Positions 59,786 through 64,000 of a stretch of 64,000 nt of DNA are shown here, piece by piece; position 1 is the first letter of the stretch, and every line of letters begins with the position of its first letter. The stretch covers positions 62,001-126,000 of the forward strand of contig NZ_JBGGWE010000011.1 in the NCBI RefSeq assembly GCF_041321095.1, in the 5' to 3' direction. Under the pieces are notes generated by a model. The model made no database searches. It was not told where the DNA came from and saw nothing but the letters and a program-made list of their open reading frames with translations. Made by a program: the position numbers and the translations under genes. Source of the stretch: Fibrella arboris (GTDB taxonomy: Bacteria > Bacteroidota > Bacteroidia > Cytophagales > Spirosomataceae).

Positions 59786-59789
59786 ACTG

Positions 59790-59797
59790 CAAAGGTA
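59790..59797 (-). promoter_or_regulatory. -7 box (TACCTTTG) placed for a leaderless mRNA
   Basis: Exact consensus on the minus strand; 4 nt before the ATG of the pseudouridine synthase gene. Confidence 0.55.
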
Positions 59798-60243
59798 ACG
59801 ATAAACTATAGGGGCAACCGTAACGCCGGACCGCCATCGCGGTTTTCCGATTTAAGGCACCATCGACTCAGGCCTAACCACCACCAGTTTAGTCCCATAT
59901 CCTATCGCGCAGTTGCGCAGGCTGTTTTCGGAAAGTAGATCACTGCCCGCTTCCTCCTGTTGCGCAACCGCACGGGCTCCTCAATAATAACCGGGCCGTA
60001 AACTGAATCGGCGTAATGCATGCAAACTAATCGGGATGATGTGCTCTATAATTGGTCAGGGACAAACCTAGGCACTTCAGGCGTTAGCCGACCAATGGGT
60101 ATAGACGCCAGATTAACTGATCGGGCGGTAATTGCTCGTTCGTGGCGATACGTCAAAATGTGTTAGCTTTCCCCACTTTTGTATCAGTCCAGACCCCTGC
60201 CCCGGTCTCAACTTTGCCTCATCATTTTAAACAGAAAAAAGTC
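59798..60243. other. Intergenic stretch, no gene recognised
   Basis: About 450 bp between divergent genes. No long palindrome is evident, unlike most gaps in this window. A TAGCTTTC near-match to the -7 box (60164-60171) could serve the SDR gene. Confidence 0.4.
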
Positions 60244-61062
60244 ATGAGCAAAACCATTTTAATTACCGGCGCATCCCGAGGATTTGGCCAACTGTGGACC
60301 AAAGCCTTTTTACAACAGGGCTATCAGGTAGCGGCTACCGCCCGAAACCTGGCCAGTCTGGATGAACTGAAAGCCGAGTTTGGAGCTCAACTGCTGCCCA
60401 TTCAACTGGATGTGACCGACCGGGAAGCGGCTATCCAGGCCGTACAGCAAGCCCATCAGCAGTTTGGCCGCCTGGACGTGCTGATCAATAATGCCGGCTA
60501 TGGCCTTTTCGGCAGCGTTGAGGAAACCAGTGAGCAACAGGCGCGCAACCTGATGGAAACCAATTTTTTTGGCCTGCTCTGGCTAACCCAGGCTGTTCTG
60601 CCCATCATGCGCGAGCAGGGTTATGGCCACATCATCCAGGTATCGAGCGTGCTGGGACTAATCACCTGGCCGAATGTGGGCCTCTATAATGCTTCCAAGT
60701 TTGCCGTTGAAGGACTTAGCGAAACACTAGCCCAGGAAGTGAAAAGCTTTGGTATTCATGTTAGCCTGGTGGAGCCAGCCCCCTATGCTACCGACTATGC
60801 AGGCTCTTCGGCCGTAATTACCCAACCGATACCCGCTTACGACCCCTTAAAGGCAAGCCTGAAGGCCCAATATGCCAACCTCTCGATGGGCCAGCCCGAA
60901 GCTACCACCACTGCGATACTCAAACTGATTCAGAGTGAACAGCCACCGCTCCGGCTGCTGCTGGGCCAACTCGCCTATCCCTTAATCAAACAAGGTTACG
61001 ATAGTCGCTTTGCCGAGTGGGACGCCTGGAACGAGGTTACTACGGCCGCCCATGGCATTTAA
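60244..61062 (+). CDS. Short-chain dehydrogenase/reductase
   Basis: A 272-residue classical SDR. Cofactor motif ILITGASRGFGQLW (T-G-x-x-x-G-x-G), NNAGYG, and the catalytic Ser (SSVLG), Tyr and Lys (YNASK) are all present. An NAD(P)H-dependent oxidoreductase of unknown substrate; the C-terminal EPAPYATDYAG is typical of the retinol-dehydrogenase-like subgroup. It is followed by an AraC regulator in the same direction. The frame is open upstream, but the ATG at 60244 begins at the family N-terminus. Confidence 0.92.
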   Translation: MSKTILITGASRGFGQLWTKAFLQQGYQVAATARNLASLDELKAEFGAQLLPIQLDVTDREAAIQAVQQAHQQFGRLDVLINNAGYGLFGSVEETSEQQARNLMETNFFGLLWLTQAVLPIMREQGYGHIIQVSSVLGLITWPNVGLYNASKFAVEGLSETLAQEVKSFGIHVSLVEPAPYATDYAGSSAVITQPIPAYDPLKASLKAQYANLSMGQPEATTTAILKLIQSEQPPLRLLLGQLAYPLIKQGYDSRFAEWDAWNEVTTAAHGI

Positions 61063-61074
61063 CCAACGAAATAG

Positions 61075-61109
61075 GGTAAATCTACACCCAGAAGCGGTGT
61101 AGATTTACC
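61075..61109. terminator. Perfect 14-bp hairpin between the SDR and AraC genes
   Basis: The arms 61075-61088 and 61096-61109 are fully complementary with a 7-nt loop, beginning 13 nt after the SDR stop. Confidence 0.65.
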
Positions 61110-61142
61110 AATACTCCCGATTCAAGTTCCGTTTACTGACAC

Positions 61143-62033
61143 ATGATCCATTTCAGCACCCTTAGCGTAATGCGCCGTGAGCTGGGCCTGACCCCGCCCG
61201 AGCACCCCCAGTTAGCCCTGGAACGGGGCCTGCAAAGCTGCCCCCTGGATGGACAGGCTTTCAGCACGGATTGTTATGGGATCATGTTCAAAAAACTCAA
61301 AGCCGGCGTTATGCTCTATGGTCGTACTGCCTACGACCATACCAACGGCTCCTTGTCTTTTGTGAAGCCCCGCCAACGGATTGAGTTCCGTAACCTGGAG
61401 GTAGAGGAAGATAGTTTCCTGCTCTTTCTGCATGAGGATTACCTGAACGGTCATCCGCTGCATGAGCAGATACAACACTATTCGTATTTCGATTACGAAG
61501 TGACAGAAGCGCTGCATCTTTCTCCACGAGAAGAGCAGGTCATACAGGACCTGTTTACCAGGATTGAGACCGAATATTACACTAATCCTGACGAGTACAG
61601 TCGGCCGATCATCCTGGCCTATATAGACGCCCTGCTTACCTATTGCCAGCGCTTTTATAAGCGCCAGTTTATCAACCGCGCCGAGCTGTCGGGCAAAACA
61701 GTGTCCAGATTTCAGGAAGCTTTAAGAGTTTATTTGCAGGATGGCTTATGCCAAACCCACGGATTACCCACGGTTCATCAACTGGCCGCCCAGCTCAATT
61801 TATCTCCGCGCTACCTGAGCGATCTGCTCAAGCAGGAGACGGGTAAAACCACCATTGAGCTGATCCATCTTGGCCTGATGAGCGAAGCCAAAAATCGGCT
61901 CCGGCAGAACGAACTGAGTATCTCCGAAATCGCCTATTCACTGGGGTTTGACAACCCCTCTTATTTTTCGAGGCTCTTTAAAAAAGAAGTAGGCCTAAGC
62001 CCACTCCTGTTTAAAAAGCAGCCCCTGAATTAG
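61143..62033 (+). CDS. AraC-family transcriptional regulator
   Basis: A 296-residue protein. The N-terminal ~170 residues form the variable sensor domain. The C-terminal two-HTH domain (~195-296) has PTVHQLAAQLNLSPRYLSDLLKQETGKT and ELSISEIAYSLGFDNPSYFSRLFKKEVGLSP, the AraC/XylS signature. It probably controls the SDR gene just upstream, a common pairing. Confidence 0.92.
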   Translation: MIHFSTLSVMRRELGLTPPEHPQLALERGLQSCPLDGQAFSTDCYGIMFKKLKAGVMLYGRTAYDHTNGSLSFVKPRQRIEFRNLEVEEDSFLLFLHEDYLNGHPLHEQIQHYSYFDYEVTEALHLSPREEQVIQDLFTRIETEYYTNPDEYSRPIILAYIDALLTYCQRFYKRQFINRAELSGKTVSRFQEALRVYLQDGLCQTHGLPTVHQLAAQLNLSPRYLSDLLKQETGKTTIELIHLGLMSEAKNRLRQNELSISEIAYSLGFDNPSYFSRLFKKEVGLSPLLFKKQPLN

Positions 62034-62143
62034 GGCGAATAGGTCGCCATCTTCGCCGGGTAATTTGTACTGACTTAGAGTAAAGTTGTTGCAGGGGTGA
62101 TAGTCAGTTCATTATAACTCCTTGAAAGAGTTAATTTTATGGT

Positions 62144-62378
62144 ATGAATTTCTCAACGGCTAACTTACGAGCAGATCGTCATTGGCGCTCAGCTACCGGG
62201 CTTGATCAGAAACGATTCCAAAAGCGGCTCGCCTTACTGCCTGCCGCTTACGAGCAGCTAGATGGACAATCCATTGATCAACGCCCTAAAGATTGTCCCG
62301 ACGAGCCCGCCCTGAGCAGCTATGAAGACCTAGCTATTCTCTTTAAAATCAGGCCTTTCTTTTGATTTACTCTTTATC
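62144..62378 (+). pseudogene. Truncated, frameshifted transposase N-terminus
   Basis: The frame opens MNFSTANLRADRHWRSATGL and continues with QKRFQKRLALLPAAYEQL and DEPALSSYEDLAILF, then stops at 62363-62365. This resembles the N-terminus of transposase-family (DDE_Tnp_4-like) IS proteins as I recall them. In another frame the DNA at about 62350-62380 continues LKSGLSFDLL, as such transposases do, so a small indel broke it. The rest is missing; the relic overlaps the end of the histidine kinase gene on the other strand. Confidence 0.65.
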
Positions 62379-63401
62379 CAGTTTGAACCGGAATTCGGTA
62401 CCTTTCTCTAACCGACTCGTTACGGTGATCTTTGTTTTGTGGGCGTTCAGGATGTGCTTTACAATGGCGAGGCCAAGGCCGGTGCCGCCCTGCTCTTTCG
62501 ACCGGCTTTTCTCGACCCGGTAAAACCGCTCGAAAATGCGGCTCAGGTGTTCGGGCGGAATGCCGGGGCCATCGTCTTTCACGGCGATCTGAATGTGTTT
62601 TTTGCCGTCTTCTTCCAGCGATACAACCACCTTACCGTTGTCATTACCATATTTCACCGCATTCTGGATCAGGTTGGTCATGACCTGCGTAATGCGCTGA
62701 CGGTCCGCTTTTACCCAAACCGGCCCCAGGTACGTTGTCTTGATCTTCAGCGTGGTCTGGCGGGCGTTGGCTACGCTTTCCAGTTGCTCGAAAATATCGT
62801 CGATAATGTGGCGAATGTCGACCCGGTCGAAGTGCATTTTCAGCTCACCGGTTTCCAGTTGGGAGAGGGCCACCAGATCCTGCACCAGCAGGTCGAGGCC
62901 ATCGAGCGAACGGGCGGCTTTGGCCAGGAATTTATCCCGCACGAACTCATCGTCGACCGCCCCGTCGATCAGCGTGTGAATGAATCCCTGTGCGGCGAAA
63001 ATGGGCGTCTTCAGCTCGTGCGAGACATCGGCCAGAAACTCGCGGCGGAACTGCTCCATCTTCTTCAGTTCGTCGATCTCCTTTTGCTTGCGGGCTACAT
63101 ACACAAAGATTTCGTCGTTGAGTTTCTTGAACGGGTTGCCCGTTTTCAGAATCGACTTCCGGGAAATGGAAAAGTCGCGGACCTTCAGTTTGCGGATGGC
63201 CTCATACAACTTGGTGATCTCCCGGTACACCAGAATATCGATGGTGTAGAGCACCAGAAAGAATGACAGCAGGAACGACGACGTACCCACCACAAACAGC
63301 ATATTGCCGTTGGTTCCCGGCACAAACGCCAGAAAGGCCATCGTCAGCCCGGCAATCAGCAGGGCCAGAATCAGGGCAATAAACCGGGGAGAAAGGGACA
63401 T
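62367..63401 (-). CDS. PhoR-like sensor histidine kinase
   Basis: A 344-residue protein. Two membrane helices (~8-27 and ~33-53) have only a short loop between, so there is no sizeable periplasmic sensor. Then a coiled linker, HisKA with FLADVSHELKTPIFAAQGFI (phospho-His) and HATPase with NLIQNAVKYGN, DDGPGIPPEHL, GGTGLGLAIVKHIL. It pairs with the OmpR-type regulator just upstream, a large hairpin lying between. Its 3' end coincides with the transposase relic. Confidence 0.92.
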   Translation of the reverse strand: MSLSPRFIALILALLIAGLTMAFLAFVPGTNGNMLFVVGTSSFLLSFFLVLYTIDILVYREITKLYEAIRKLKVRDFSISRKSILKTGNPFKKLNDEIFVYVARKQKEIDELKKMEQFRREFLADVSHELKTPIFAAQGFIHTLIDGAVDDEFVRDKFLAKAARSLDGLDLLVQDLVALSQLETGELKMHFDRVDIRHIIDDIFEQLESVANARQTTLKIKTTYLGPVWVKADRQRITQVMTNLIQNAVKYGNDNGKVVVSLEEDGKKHIQIAVKDDGPGIPPEHLSRIFERFYRVEKSRSKEQGGTGLGLAIVKHILNAHKTKITVTSRLEKGTEFRFKLDKE

Positions 63402-63421
63402 GGGAAGGAAGGGGAAGAGGG

Positions 63422-63553
63422 GGAGGGAAGAGGGGTAGGAAAGGAGGAAAGGGAGGAAGGAGGAAAGGGAGCTTCGCTGATTAGCGATTCTAACCTGGCG
63501 AAGCTCCCTTTCCTCCTTCCTCCCCTTCCTCCTTTCCTACCCCTCTTCCCTCC
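63422..63553. repeat. 56-bp near-perfect purine/pyrimidine hairpin between regulator and kinase genes
   Basis: The arms 63422-63477 and 63498-63553 differ at one position (a G-T pair), loop 20 nt. The left arm is nearly all purine, the right all pyrimidine apart from the loop-proximal GCTTCGC. It lies between the co-directional PhoB- and PhoR-like genes. Confidence 0.8.
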
Positions 63554-63555
63554 TT

Positions 63556-64000
63556 TTAAGCCACCTCGAACATATACCCCACGCCTTTCAACGTGCGGAT
63601 ATAGCCTTCGCCGATCTTTTCGCGGAGTTTACGAATGTGTACATCGACGGTGCGTTCGAGCACGTAAATATCGGCACCCCAAATCTTTTGCAGCAACTCT
63701 TCGCGGCTGAAAACCTTATTGGGCGTCTGGGCCAGGTGAAAAAAGAGCTCAAACTCTTTCTTGGGTAGAATAATGCTTTGATCGCCCCGGTTCACCGAGT
63801 AATTTTTCCGGTTGATCGTCAGGTCGGCAATCTGGATCAGATCACCTGTGTCGGCTTTCTGGGCCTCGCGACGGAACAGCGCGTTGATCCGGCTCATCAG
63901 GGCGCGGGGCTTAATGGGTTTGGTAATGTAATCGTCGGCACCAACGTCAAACGCGGCCACTTCTGAGTACTCTTCCGAGCGGGCCGTCAGGTAAAGAATG
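63556..64000 (-). CDS. OmpR/PhoB-family response regulator (5' end outside the window)
   Basis: The frame is open to the last base of the window. The visible part ends the receiver domain (ILYLTARSEEYSEVAAFDVGADDYITKPIKP, with the Thr and Lys of the switch) and contains the whole winged-helix DNA-binding domain (LPKKEFELFFHLAQTPNKVFSREELLQKIWG and RTVDVHIRKLREKIGEGYIRTLKGVGYMF). The phospho-acceptor Asp lies outside. Cognate of the PhoR-like kinase downstream. Confidence 0.93.
   Translation of the reverse strand, partial: ILYLTARSEEYSEVAAFDVGADDYITKPIKPRALMSRINALFRREAQKADTGDLIQIADLTINRKNYSVNRGDQSIILPKKEFELFFHLAQTPNKVFSREELLQKIWGADIYVLERTVDVHIRKLREKIGEGYIRTLKGVGYMFEVA

Noticed and set aside
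62439..63266. A 275-codon plus frame opposite the PhoR-like kinase
   Set aside because: Antisense shadow of a well-defined kinase gene.

Overview
The window comes from a Gram-negative member of the Bacteroidota, most likely order Cytophagales and close to Spirosoma, Fibrella or Rudanella. The evidence is TonB-dependent receptors with carboxypeptidase-like N-terminal extensions, a type B sorting domain of the type IX secretion system, LytS/LytTR sensor pairs, the mutL-rhomboid-rhomboid order, many lipoproteins, and promoters carrying the Bacteroidota -7 box TAnnTTTG. Placement below phylum is inference. I saw no rRNA, tRNA or CRISPR array. It is chromosomal housekeeping DNA mixed with accessory genes.

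Layout. 1-6.0 kb: end of a short-chain dehydrogenase, an MFS drug exporter, a DUF2721 membrane protein, an Anbu proteasome-like peptidase with a transglutaminase, a SUI1 factor, and a lipid kinase with a tiny membrane protein. 6.1-9.2 kb: a large FAD/Fe-S dehydrogenase that carries two palindromic repeats inside its reading frame. 9.3-15.6 kb: two low-complexity secreted proteins, mogA, a DUF2256 protein, and a lipoprotein/TonB-receptor pair. 15.8-23.7 kb: GHL10 hydrolase, ispH, M28 peptidase, a DUF2183 gene behind a possible attenuator, an envelope protein and arfB. 23.9-29.7 kb: two rhomboids, mutL, an enoyl-CoA hydratase, a TIGR03643 protein and an Lrp regulator. 29.8-33.1 kb: a PIN toxin-antitoxin pair between a receptor gene and a duplicated relic of that gene's 3' end. 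33.3-41 kb: a type IX cargo protein, a LytS/LytTR pair, DUF3500 lipoprotein and its TonB receptor. 41-48.3 kb: pirin-like protein, small CXXC proteins, PepSY protein, siderophore receptor and a broken receptor, probably one iron-uptake locus. 48.5-53.5 kb: Tat-linked dioxygenase, a second LytS/LytTR system split by a hydrolase, and a ModE-like regulator. 53.6-59.8 kb: TPR protein, hpt, GT39 transferase, acetyltransferase, small stress-type proteins and a pseudouridine synthase. 60-62.4 kb: an SDR/AraC pair and a transposase relic, probably acquired. 62.4-64 kb: a PhoR/PhoB-type system cut by the window edge.

Three patterns cut across the genes. (1) The heptamer ACGTACC/GGTACGT occurs about 75 times by my count, against about 8 expected, on both strands and in all reading frames. 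(2) Many intergenic gaps hold a long, near-perfect inverted repeat (14-56 bp arms), mostly unrelated in sequence, and two related elements lie in frame inside a gene. (3) At least six genes have a TAnnTTTG-like box exactly 4 nt before the ATG, which predicts leaderless mRNAs.
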